Notes under the pieces: generated by a model
The model's input: the letters and a program-made list of their open reading frames with translations, nothing else
Database searches by the model: none
Told to the model about the DNA's origin: nothing
Shown: in pieces, positions 8,938-16,281 of the stretch
Layout of the letters: each line of letters opens with the position of its first letter
Position numbering within the stretch: position 1 is the first letter of the stretch
Made by a program: the position numbers and the translations under genes
Assembly: GCF_900110065.1 (NCBI RefSeq)
Contig: NZ_FOCI01000020.1
Location: 1-57,013 of the forward strand
Direction of reading: 5' to 3'
Length of the DNA: 57,013 bases
Source of the DNA: Loktanella fryxellensis
Lineage (GTDB): Bacteria > Pseudomonadota > Alphaproteobacteria > Rhodobacterales > Rhodobacteraceae

Positions 8938-9849
8938 TCATGGGTGCTGCATCGCGGCTTCCAGCGCCGCGATGTGGGGGGTCAGATCGGTGGCGCGCAG
9001 CCGGTCCTGCGGCGCCACATGCAACGGCCAGGGGCCCAGCGTGCCCTGCGCTGCCGCCGCGATCAGCGCCTGCGATGGCGGCAGGGCGTCGTCGATCAGG
9101 TAATCGGTGCGCAAGGCCCGCGCCCGCAGCGCGGCGGCCATGCCGTCCTGCGCGCGACCGTCCAGACGGCAGGACGCCGCGACACGCACGTCATCCGCAT
9201 GCCACACGGGCAGACCAGCCGCCTTGAACCGGCGCACCAGATCGCGATCCTCTCCGGTGGCCAGATCGCCGAATTCGCCTGCCGTGCGATAGGCGGCGGC
9301 CTGCATCGCAAGGCTGGCCCCCGCGGCATGGCCGTGATCGCCCGCAAGGCCGCAGGGGCCGGGGCGATGCATCCGGTAGAATGCCATGACCAGGGCCTCG
9401 TATCGCCCTTCCATCCGCGCGGGGCCGTGGTCCATGTCGTCCAGCACGTGCAGTTCGTGCGGCATCGGATCGACCCGCCCGCAGACCATCGCTGCGCTGC
9501 GCAGATGGTGCAGGTTGCGCGCGGCCCAGTCGGGCGCCACGACGCAGTCCGCATCGGTGGACAGCAGCGCAGCGGCCTCTGGATATAGGTCGAGCGCGCG
9601 AGCGCAGCCCAGCCGGCGTGCAGTGCCGACCCCCTGTCCTGTGCCCAGCGTGACCGTCAGCAGTTCGAGGTGCAGGCCCGCTGCATCGGCCGTGGCCCAT
9701 GCCACATCGGCTGTCCGGTCGGTGCAGCCGTTCGCCACGACGACAACGGCCAGCCCCGGCACATCCTGCACCGCAAGTGCTGCAAGGCAGTCCGCGATGC
9801 GGTCCGCCTCGTTGCGGGCGGGGATGACGACGACCAAGGTGGCGGTCAT
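8938..9849 (-). CDS. Glycosyltransferase family 2
   Basis: 303 residues. GT-A fold: VVVIPARNEADRIADCL at the N-terminus, a VVVVANGCTDRTADVA loop, and an acidic TDADCVVAPDW motif near residue 100. A later GEDRDLVRRFKAAG segment matches the E-D/R catalytic-helix region of GT2 enzymes. No transmembrane helices are evident, so it is a soluble transferase. It starts in an ATGA overlap with the NodS-like methyltransferase gene and is last in the second leftward operon. Enzymes of this kind next to PIG-L deacetylase and NodS-like methyltransferase genes are a recurring set in alphaproteobacteria. The product is not known to me. Confidence 0.87.
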   Translation of the reverse strand: MTATLVVVIPARNEADRIADCLAALAVQDVPGLAVVVVANGCTDRTADVAWATADAAGLHLELLTVTLGTGQGVGTARRLGCARALDLYPEAAALLSTDADCVVAPDWAARNLHHLRSAAMVCGRVDPMPHELHVLDDMDHGPARMEGRYEALVMAFYRMHRPGPCGLAGDHGHAAGASLAMQAAAYRTAGEFGDLATGEDRDLVRRFKAAGLPVWHADDVRVAASCRLDGRAQDGMAAALRARALRTDYLIDDALPPSQALIAAAAQGTLGPWPLHVAPQDRLRATDLTPHIAALEAAMQHP

Positions 9850-10415
9850 GCCGGGTCACCGCCGACAGTGCCCCGGTCGATGCGGTAGAGGGCGGTCGCC
9901 GCGACCTCCCTCAGCCGCAGCGCCGGGGCCGCCGCGGTACGGAATAGGTCCAGCGCCGCGTGCCCCTGCAACGCCTGCGCCGTATCGCCGAGGTAGGTGA
10001 CGCAGACCACCTCTGCCCCCGGCGCCTGCGCGACGAGGTCGCCCGCCAGACGGGCGATGGTGTCTGGCGTCAGGAAATACAGCACCTCCGACAGCACGAC
10101 CAGATCGGGCCGCGTGATCGGCAAGGCGCAGGGATAGACCCCGGTGACGAAGGTGGCGCCGGGCACCCGGTTGCGCGCCGCGACGACCGCGCGGTCGATG
10201 GCGTCCATCCCGACATAGGCGTCGCACAGCGGCGCCAGATGCTGCGCCAATGCGCCGTTGCCGCATCCGACCTCGAGCGCGGTGGGGTAGTGCGGGCGCG
10301 TCAGGGCGGCCCGTGTTGCGGCGAACTTGCCCTGTTCATACGGGCTGTGGTCGAAGTTCCACGGATCGTCCGTCTGCGCATACAGGGCGGTCAGGTGCGT
10401 CAGGACATCGGTCAT
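9846..10415 (-). CDS. NodS-like SAM-dependent methyltransferase
   Basis: 189 residues, a class I methyltransferase. After an N-terminal DDPWNFDHSPYEQGKFAATR segment, characteristic of NodS-type proteins, comes motif I LEVGCGNGALAQHLA and a later LVVLSEVLYFL block that also fits NodS. NodS methylates the free amino group of de-N-acetylated chitooligosaccharides in rhizobial Nod factor synthesis. The immediate upstream neighbour here is a PIG-L deacetylase, so an amino-sugar N-methylation after deacetylation is a reasonable inference. Both ends overlap neighbours by ATGA, and the start was chosen on that basis; the longer open frame upstream is antisense to the deacetylase gene's coding sequence in another phase. 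Confidence 0.8.
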   Translation of the reverse strand: MTDVLTHLTALYAQTDDPWNFDHSPYEQGKFAATRAALTRPHYPTALEVGCGNGALAQHLAPLCDAYVGMDAIDRAVVAARNRVPGATFVTGVYPCALPITRPDLVVLSEVLYFLTPDTIARLAGDLVAQAPGAEVVCVTYLGDTAQALQGHAALDLFRTAAAPALRLREVAATALYRIDRGTVGGDPA

Positions 10416-11131
10416 GGGACGGCTTTCCAGTAGAGTTCGGGGGCGGTCGCGAAGGCCTCCTGAAAGGTGTCGGACATGCAGAACCCGTCGGGATCGTCCG
10501 TAACGATCAGCCCGCGCTGGCTGCGGTGGGCGGCGATGGCTGCCCGCTTCGCCGCGACGAATGGCGCGGGGTCGAGGGCGGTCGGGTGCCGGCCTGCCAC
10601 TTTGTCCAACAGGTCGGGATCGTCCCAGCGGCTCCACACCGGGTAGTCGAAAAGGGTCAGGTGCGGCAGGGCTAGCACGACGCGCCGCGCGATGGCTGCC
10701 GTGTGGCGGTGATCCTCGTGATGATCCTCCGGCGCCGGCGCGAACAGGTGCCGCGCGCCGACGCGCGTACACAGATCGGCCAGGTCCGCGACGATGGCAG
10801 CCCGGTCCTGCAGCCCGAGCCAGCCGTCCGGGTGGCCCAGCCACGTAATGTCCTGCGGGCCACCGCCCAGCAGGGCCACCGCCTGCGACAATTCCTGCCG
10901 TCGCAGGCGAGACAGCCGGTCGGCGGGCCAGTCGCGCGAGGCGGGGTGCGACCCGCTGCCGTCGGTCATGCACACGACATGCGCGCCCTGCGTGGCGAAG
11001 GCGTGGGCCAGCAGCGCGCCGCAGCCGAGGCTTTCGTCGTCGGGATGCGGGGCCAGCACCACGATGGGGGCGCCGCCTGTCAGGCTCTCTGCCGCAATGC
11101 GGGGCAGTCCCGCGACCGGATCGTTCCTCAC
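10412..11131 (-). CDS. PIG-L family N-deacetylase
   Basis: 239 residues. It carries the zinc-binding motif of the LmbE/PIG-L family, APHPDDESLGCGALLAHA near residue 27, and a second metal-ligand region APEDHHEDHRHTA. Family members (MshB, BshB, PIG-L) remove the N-acetyl group from GlcNAc-containing conjugates in the cytoplasm. Translation begins at a GTG whose GTGA overlaps the stop of the acyl-CoA-dehydrogenase-like gene, and the gene ends in an ATGA overlap with the methyltransferase gene. The pairing with a GT4 transferase resembles the first two steps of mycothiol or bacillithiol synthesis, but the rest of the operon does not. Confidence 0.88.
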   Translation of the reverse strand: MRNDPVAGLPRIAAESLTGGAPIVVLAPHPDDESLGCGALLAHAFATQGAHVVCMTDGSGSHPASRDWPADRLSRLRRQELSQAVALLGGGPQDITWLGHPDGWLGLQDRAAIVADLADLCTRVGARHLFAPAPEDHHEDHRHTAAIARRVVLALPHLTLFDYPVWSRWDDPDLLDKVAGRHPTALDPAPFVAAKRAAIAAHRSQRGLIVTDDPDGFCMSDTFQEAFATAPELYWKAVP

Positions 11132-12213
11132 AGGTACGTCCACAGGTCGTCTCCTTCCGCGAAGCACGCGGCGCCGACGCGGGTCTGCAACGCATCGCGC
11201 GCCGCCTGCCGCAGATAGACGGACAGGTCGCGGGCCTTGCGCCCCGTTACGGACCCCGCCTCGAAATGCGGCAGGCCGATGGACTGTTCGACGGTGCGGA
11301 TCGCGTCCAGTGCGATGCCTTCGGTCGCGAGGCGCGCGGCGGCGGACAGGATCGGCGCGCGGTCTGCGGCGTCGGGCGCATCGGGCACCGCCGCCAGCGC
11401 CGCGCGCGTGACCAGCGCCGACGCCGCCATCGCCGCGATGACGGCGGTGGCCAGCCGGTCCATCTGCGCAGGCGCCGACAGCCGCCCGCGGGTCCGCAGG
11501 ACCGTGGCCGCGGCATCGAGCAGGCCGAGTGCGCCGCCGACCTGCAGCGCGGCGATCCGCCAGACGCCACCGACGAAATGCGGCTCCGTCACGTAGACGC
11601 CGGGGTCGCCCAGCCAGATCACGCAGCACAGTGCCGTGCCCTGCAGGTCGTAATGGCCCGAGGCGGTGGCCTGCATCCCCGGCATCTGCCACGGCGCGGG
11701 ATCGGCGCGGCCCCAGTCCGTCGCGTCGACGATCCCCAGCCGCACCTGCGGCCCCGACGACACGGTGACGACCGCATGGGTCACGGTGCCGAGGCCGGAG
11801 GCGAAGACCTTGGACCCGTCCAGCGTCAGACCATCTGCGCCGGGTGCGACCGGGACCGCACCGTCCGCCCCCCAGACGCCGAGGATCGCCCCGTCGGCGA
11901 CGAGCGCCTGCACCGCAGCGCGCGCCTGTGCGTCGCCATGTATCTGCGCGAGGTAGAGGGCATTCATGTGCCCTTCCCACAGCCGACCCACCGAGAGGTC
12001 GGCGGCCCCGATGCGCATCAGGCGGCGCGCGGTCAGGGCCGGGTCCGGCGTGCCGTCGTCGTCGAGCAGACCCACCTCGCGCAGCGCCAGCAGCGCCGGG
12101 CGGATGGGGGCCGTCCCCGCGTCGCGGGCGGCGGCGCCGTCGTCCAGCCTGCGGGCGATCTCGTGCAGGGCGGTGTCGTCCGGCGACGTCGTCATTTCGA
12201 GATCCCGCATCAT
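11128..12213 (-). CDS. Acyl-CoA dehydrogenase-like flavoprotein
   Basis: 361 residues, about the length of acyl-CoA dehydrogenases. The N-terminal helical part has LREVGLLDDDG and GRLWEGHMNALYLAQIHG. A middle beta part contains LTLDGSKVFASGLGTVTHAVV, the usual G-x-K-x-F/Y-S-G strand that contacts FAD. A C-terminal helical bundle follows. The common C-terminal Y-E-G-T-x-E-I-Q segment is not seen; it ends instead in LPHFEAGSVTGRKARDLSVY, so activity on acyl-CoA is uncertain. The start is an ATGA overlap with the upstream GT4 gene. In this operon it could oxidise an acyl or amino group of the product. That is inference. Confidence 0.75.
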   Translation of the reverse strand: MMRDLEMTTSPDDTALHEIARRLDDGAAARDAGTAPIRPALLALREVGLLDDDGTPDPALTARRLMRIGAADLSVGRLWEGHMNALYLAQIHGDAQARAAVQALVADGAILGVWGADGAVPVAPGADGLTLDGSKVFASGLGTVTHAVVTVSSGPQVRLGIVDATDWGRADPAPWQMPGMQATASGHYDLQGTALCCVIWLGDPGVYVTEPHFVGGVWRIAALQVGGALGLLDAAATVLRTRGRLSAPAQMDRLATAVIAAMAASALVTRAALAAVPDAPDAADRAPILSAAARLATEGIALDAIRTVEQSIGLPHFEAGSVTGRKARDLSVYLRQAARDALQTRVGAACFAEGDDLWTYL

Positions 12214-13223
12214 GCCACCCGTTCCATTGCGGCGCCGTCCAGCAGCGCCATCCACCTGTCGCAGACCGCCGACAGGCGGAACGCGGGGTTCGCGCCCACG
12301 ACCGGCCGCGCGCGACGCCAGTCCTGCAGGCGCGTCACGATCTGCGCGTCGTCGTGGCAGTCCAGCAGCTGCCCCGGCCCGACCACCTCGTCATTGGCAC
12401 CCAGACCGCAATGGGCCAGCACAGGCAGACCGACCGCCTGCGCCTCTGCCATCACGAGGCCGAAGGTCTCGGCGAACCGCGTCTGGGGATAGAACAGGCA
12501 CAGCGACCGCCGCATCCGCGCGATCAGCGCCGCATGCGGCATCGCGCCCAGCAGCGTGACGCCGTCCGGCACCGGGCCGGTGTCCCACGCCAGATAGCCG
12601 GGATCGGCGACGGCGAGGGTCAGCGACGGGATCGCCTGCCGTGCGGCGGTGAATCGGGCATAGACCTGCACCAGCCCCTTGTGCGGGGCGCTGGCGAACA
12701 GCAGGGCGTCCGGGTCGTGCGGCGTCGCATCGGGCGCCAGCCCGTCGGCGATGGGGTTGTGGATGTGGTCGATCGCCAGCGCCGGGCCGTGCGACAGGAA
12801 GGCCCGCAGCGTCGCCGCATGGCTGGCGGACACGCAGACCACCGCGACGCCGGCCTGCGCCAGCGCGGTCGCCATCGGGCGGTTGTGCCGCCCCGGATGG
12901 ACGTGCAGCCACAGGACGATCCGCGCCGCGGGATGCGCACGGCGCAGCTTGCAGGCGACCTTCCACGCATTGATGACGACGAAGGTCCCGGCGGCGTCAG
13001 GCGCGAAGGCATCGGCGAGGGGCCGCATCAGACCCGCATCGGTCGCCACGGTGTCGGTGCGGCCACGCTGGTAATGGACCACCGGCATCCGGGTCGACAG
13101 GACGGACGTGACGCGCAGCACCGTCGCCTCCGTCCCGCCGAGACCGCCGGCCTGCAGGGCGGCCGGGGCATAGCCCCGCGCGCAGCACGGATCGACCAGC
13201 GCGAGGGATCCTGCCCCGGTCAT
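12210..13223 (-). CDS. Glycosyltransferase family 4
   Basis: 337 residues. An N-terminal glycine-rich loop, LQAGGLGGTEATVLR, matches the acceptor/donor loop of GT4 enzymes. The C-terminal half has FYPQTRFAETFGLVMAEAQA with the E-x7-E motif and the following VGLPVLAH. It lacks a strong ribosome-binding site of its own. Its ATG overlaps the stop codon of a 23-codon ORF that does have one, so translation is probably coupled to that leader. It is the first enzyme gene of the second leftward operon (GT4, acyl-CoA-dehydrogenase-like, PIG-L, NodS-like, GT2). Confidence 0.87.
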   Translation of the reverse strand: MTGAGSLALVDPCCARGYAPAALQAGGLGGTEATVLRVTSVLSTRMPVVHYQRGRTDTVATDAGLMRPLADAFAPDAAGTFVVINAWKVACKLRRAHPAARIVLWLHVHPGRHNRPMATALAQAGVAVVCVSASHAATLRAFLSHGPALAIDHIHNPIADGLAPDATPHDPDALLFASAPHKGLVQVYARFTAARQAIPSLTLAVADPGYLAWDTGPVPDGVTLLGAMPHAALIARMRRSLCLFYPQTRFAETFGLVMAEAQAVGLPVLAHCGLGANDEVVGPGQLLDCHDDAQIVTRLQDWRRARPVVGANPAFRLSAVCDRWMALLDGAAMERVA

Positions 13224-13291
13224 GCGGACGCAGCCGCCGTGGTGGCGGCGCGGCGGAACGGGGTGACGGGATCGACGGACATGTCGGTCAT
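13220..13291 (-). CDS. 23-residue leader ORF coupled to GT4
   Basis: A tiny ORF beginning MTDMSVDPVTP and ending in an Ala/Thr-rich tail. AAGGAG lies seven bases before its ATG, a better ribosome-binding site than the downstream GT4 has. Its stop TGA overlaps the GT4 start as ATGA, the same junction used throughout this operon. These two points are the reason to call it real. It has no signal peptide or membrane segment and I recognise no family. It could be a small protein, or only a translational-coupling leader that sets expression of the operon. Confidence 0.55.
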   Translation of the reverse strand: MTDMSVDPVTPFRRAATTAAASA

Positions 13292-13779
13292 GCGCGGACT
13301 CCTTGCAGGGTGGGGACGGCATGGCGGTGGGAACGGACGAGGGGGCGTGGCGCAGGACGAGCCGGCAGGCGCGCCGGGACGGTCATGGAACGCGATCCCG
13401 GTGCGGGGATTGCCGCGCCGCACGGGATCAAGGTCTGAACGGACACACGCGACGCACTGGGCGTCACCACAGACGAGATGGTGCGACCTGCGGTCGTGGC
13501 AAGCGCGATATGGGCGTTCGGCTGAATCCACAAAGGCCCGTTCCGAGACGGGGCACGCACGAGGCATCGCTGGCAGGACCGGCAGAAGCGGCATCACGGC
13601 TCTCCACCGGACGGGCCGGTCGCGGATCGGAACATGCCTCGCGCATCGCAGTGCCGCGGCCACGGGGGCCGCACGCTGCGCGTCACAGGACCGGCGGGCA
13701 CAGGATCGCGCGCCGCCTCGCGACCTGCATGCCGGAACGCCGGAGGGGCCGCATCAAACTGCTTTGATGCGGCGGGGGC
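13292..13779. other. Intergenic region before the second glycosyltransferase operon
   Basis: 488 bp without a convincing gene. It must contain the promoter for the leader-GT4 operon, since all flanking genes run leftward. No -35/-10 pair, FNR box or repeat was recognised apart from the stem-loop beside the Crp-type regulator's stop codon. Open frames in it lack ribosome-binding sites and have antisense-like composition. Confidence 0.45.
13748..13773 (-). terminator. Perfect 11-bp stem-loop after Crp-type regulator
   Basis: Arms GCCGCATCAAA and TTTGATGCGGC enclose a four-base loop, beginning seven bases past the regulator's stop codon. No T-run follows on the leftward strand, so it is either a weak intrinsic terminator or an mRNA 3-prime stabiliser. 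Confidence 0.5.
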
Positions 13780-14517
13780 CTAGTGTTCCGGGAACCAGGA
13801 GGTGTCCATGTCGCTGTAGCGGTCGTAGAAGTCGCACATCTCCGCCAGCGCCTGCTCCTGCAGCAGTTGCAGGTGGTCGGCGCGGCGCAGGATCAGGCCT
13901 TCCTCCTCCATCCGGATGAAGGTGCGGCTAATGTAGACGTTCGTGAGCCCGAGGTAGTCGCCGATCTGGCTCTGGTTCAGGGGCAGGCGGATCGTGTCGG
14001 TCATGCTGGTGTTCGTGATCCGCAGCCGGGCGATCAGGTCGAGCAGCATGAAGGCGACCCGCTCCTGCGCCTTCATCCGGCCCATGACGCGCAGCAGGTC
14101 GATGAACACGACCTGATCGCGCAGACCGATCGACAGCATCAACGCCGACAGGCGGGGCGACGTGCTCAGGATCTCATCGAGCGACGATTTCGGGAACGGG
14201 CACAGGACCACGTCCTCTGCCGCGTGCAGTGTCGTCGTCATGTGCTTCATCGCGACGTCGGGAAAGCCGATGATGTCGCCGGGGTGGTGGATCTTGACGA
14301 TTTGGCGGCGCCCGTCCGGCAGGTCGGTATAGCTGAAGAGCCACCCGCGCTTGACCACATACATGTCGCGGGCCACATCGCCGGCCTGATAGACCTCGGC
14401 CCCCGACGCAAAGGCCCGCTCGGCCTTCTCCAGCCGGGCGAGGTGGTCCTTGTGACCGTCGTCGAGCGTGATGTAGTGCGACAGCTTCGTGACGAGACAA
14501 CTGGAGGATGGGGACAC
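13780..14517 (-). CDS. Crp/Fnr-family transcriptional regulator
   Basis: 245 residues, read from a GTG start. The effector barrel (residues about 25-140) includes DMYVVKRGWLFSYTDLPDGR, PGDIIGFPD and so on. The C-terminal winged helix has LNQSQIGDYLGLTNVYISRT as helix-turn-helix. Only one cysteine lies near the N-terminus, so there is no FNR-type Fe-S cluster. This form, with LPLNQSQIGDYLGLTNVYISR, is common among alphaproteobacterial stress-type Crp regulators. It lies directly upstream, on the same strand, of the second glycosyltransferase operon and may control it. Target and effector are not visible in the sequence. A perfect stem-loop follows its stop. Confidence 0.87.
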   Translation of the reverse strand: MSPSSSCLVTKLSHYITLDDGHKDHLARLEKAERAFASGAEVYQAGDVARDMYVVKRGWLFSYTDLPDGRRQIVKIHHPGDIIGFPDVAMKHMTTTLHAAEDVVLCPFPKSSLDEILSTSPRLSALMLSIGLRDQVVFIDLLRVMGRMKAQERVAFMLLDLIARLRITNTSMTDTIRLPLNQSQIGDYLGLTNVYISRTFIRMEEEGLILRRADHLQLLQEQALAEMCDFYDRYSDMDTSWFPEH

Positions 14518-14676
14518 GTCTGACCTTTCGCGGGGTTGGGGTATCGTCGCGACGGCGCGCCTTGCGGGCCGGCGTCACACGAACGTGAGGTATAGGTCGC
14601 GGCAGCCCGGATGCAATGTCCTGCCCCGTCTGCCGGATGGACGTTCAGGGACAGCGACCGCGTTCGGGTCTCGCGG

Positions 14677-15930
14677 TCACCCGGCCGCGCCTGCCGCACC
14701 GACCGGCAGCCGGATCGTGAACGTGGTCAGCCCGTCGCCAGAGGCCGCCGCGATCGTGCCGCCATGCGCCTTGGCGATGGACGCTGCGATGAACAGGCCA
14801 AGGCCGAGGCCGTTGGAATCGGTCATGTGGCCCTGCCCCTGCTGGAACGGCATGAACATCGTCGCCTGCACGTCCGGCGGGATCGGCGGGCCGGCATTCG
14901 TGACCGCGATCTCGACGACCGCGTCGGTGGCGCGCCCGATCAGGTGGATCGGCGTGTCCGGCGTGCCGTAGGTCACCGCGTTGGACAGCAGGTTCGACAC
15001 CGCCTGACCGATCCGCGCCGCATCGCAGGCCACCGGGCCGTCGAAGTCCACCGCGACCAGCAGCCGGTGGTCCGGCGCGGTCATGTTGAACTCGTCGGCG
15101 ACCTGCGACAGGGTCTGTGCCAAGGGCGCGTGCGGGACGATGCCGATCCGGATGCCACCGACGATGCGCGAGCGGGCGTGCATGATCATGTTCTCGATCA
15201 GCTCGTGCGTGCGTTGCAGCGTCGCCCGCATCAGCGGCATGACGATGCGCCCCCGCTCGCCCAGCGGTTCGCGGTCGAGCTGCCGCAGACCGGCCTGCAG
15301 GGCGGCGACGGGATTGCGCAGATCGTGGCTGAGCACCGCGACGAAGCGTTCCTGTACCGCGAGCAGTTCCTGTCCGGCCTGCGTGCGGCCGATCTGGATC
15401 GCCAGCTGCTCCTCGACCTCCAGCCCCTGACCGATGATGTCGGCGAACATCGTCAGCATCGCCATCGCGTTCGGATCGGTGACGCTACGCGGCGCGGTGT
15501 CGATCGCGCAGAGCGTCCCGAAGAAGCTGCCGTCAGGCCGCCGGATCGGGATCGAGGCATAGCTTGCGATGCCGAACATCGCGGCGATCGAATTGCCCGC
15601 ATAGATGGGATCTGTCGCCGCATCGTCGAAGACGACGGGCTGCGCCGTGTCCCTGACGGTCTGGCAGAAGGTCGATGTGATGGCGATCTCGTCACCCGCC
15701 TGCAGGCCGAAGTCGATGTCGTCGATGGTCTGGCAGGCGACCCAGCGATCCTGCGTGACGCGGGCGACGGCGGCGAACCGCATCTGCGTCGCCAGCATGA
15801 TCGTGCGCAGGATCGTGTCGATCATCGGGCTGTTGGCGACGGCGGCGATGTCGCGCTGAAAATTATGCGCGCCCGCAAGATAGGCGTCATGTGTGTCCCG
15901 CGGAATCGGCGGAACCTCTGGCGTCGTCAT
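14677..15930 (-). CDS. GAF-domain sensor histidine kinase
   Basis: 417 residues, soluble, no membrane segments. Residues about 25-170 form a GAF domain with FGIASYASIPIRRPDGSFFG and GTLCAIDTAPR. A HisKA dimerisation helix follows, with the phosphoacceptor His in VLSHDLRNPVAALQAG near residue 227. The HATPase domain has the N-box SNLLSNAVTYG and the G-box SNGLGLGLFIAASIAKAHGG. No receiver domain is attached and no response-regulator gene adjoins it, so its partner is unknown. An AT-rich patch between its start and ccoS is a probable promoter region. The ligand of the GAF domain cannot be inferred. Confidence 0.88.
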   Translation of the reverse strand: MTTPEVPPIPRDTHDAYLAGAHNFQRDIAAVANSPMIDTILRTIMLATQMRFAAVARVTQDRWVACQTIDDIDFGLQAGDEIAITSTFCQTVRDTAQPVVFDDAATDPIYAGNSIAAMFGIASYASIPIRRPDGSFFGTLCAIDTAPRSVTDPNAMAMLTMFADIIGQGLEVEEQLAIQIGRTQAGQELLAVQERFVAVLSHDLRNPVAALQAGLRQLDREPLGERGRIVMPLMRATLQRTHELIENMIMHARSRIVGGIRIGIVPHAPLAQTLSQVADEFNMTAPDHRLLVAVDFDGPVACDAARIGQAVSNLLSNAVTYGTPDTPIHLIGRATDAVVEIAVTNAGPPIPPDVQATMFMPFQQGQGHMTDSNGLGLGLFIAASIAKAHGGTIAAASGDGLTTFTIRLPVGAAGAAG

Positions 15931-16140
15931 GGCGTCACCTGCTGGACAAGAAGCGTGGATCGAAACAGATCAGGACAATATGACGCGACCCGATGAAAAT
16001 TGGTACGGCAACATTATTTCATCATTGCTGACTTATCCATCTGAATCTGACGCCGCGCCGTTTGTGTAAGCGCGAAGCCGCCCGCGAGGCCATGGAAGGG
16101 GTCGCAGGGCCAGTCCGGGGTGGCGCAAGAAGGGCCTGCG

Positions 16141-16281
16141 TCAGTCATCGTCCAACAGGATCCGCGCGGCATTGCCGAGGTCGTCGTCGTATTGCTGGGC
16201 CCGCACGCTCCAGACGAAAGCGAGCAGGCCCATGCCGCCGAGGACCAGCGACACGGGGATGAGGATGACGAGGACGTTCAT
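16141..16281 (-). CDS. ccoS: CcoS, cbb3 oxidase maturation protein
   Basis: 46 residues: one transmembrane helix (VLVILIPVSLVLGGMGLLAF) followed by WSVRAQQYDDDLG and an acidic C-terminus, which is the CcoS/FixS pattern. CcoS is required for insertion of haem and copper cofactors into cbb3 oxidase. The start overlaps the ccoI stop as ATGA, and it is the last gene of ccoGHIS. Confidence 0.92.
   Translation of the reverse strand: MNVLVILIPVSLVLGGMGLLAFVWSVRAQQYDDDLGNAARILLDDD

Noticed and set aside
10412-12213. Mycothiol or bacillithiol pathway, from GT4 plus PIG-L
   Set aside because: No cysteine ligase or acetyltransferase is present, and a NodS-like methyltransferase and ACAD-like protein occupy the operon instead.
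13748-13773. Palindrome ATCAAA-CTGC-TTTGAT as an FNR box
   Set aside because: The FNR half-sites would be in the wrong order (ATCAA first, TTGAT second), so it is read as a stem-loop.
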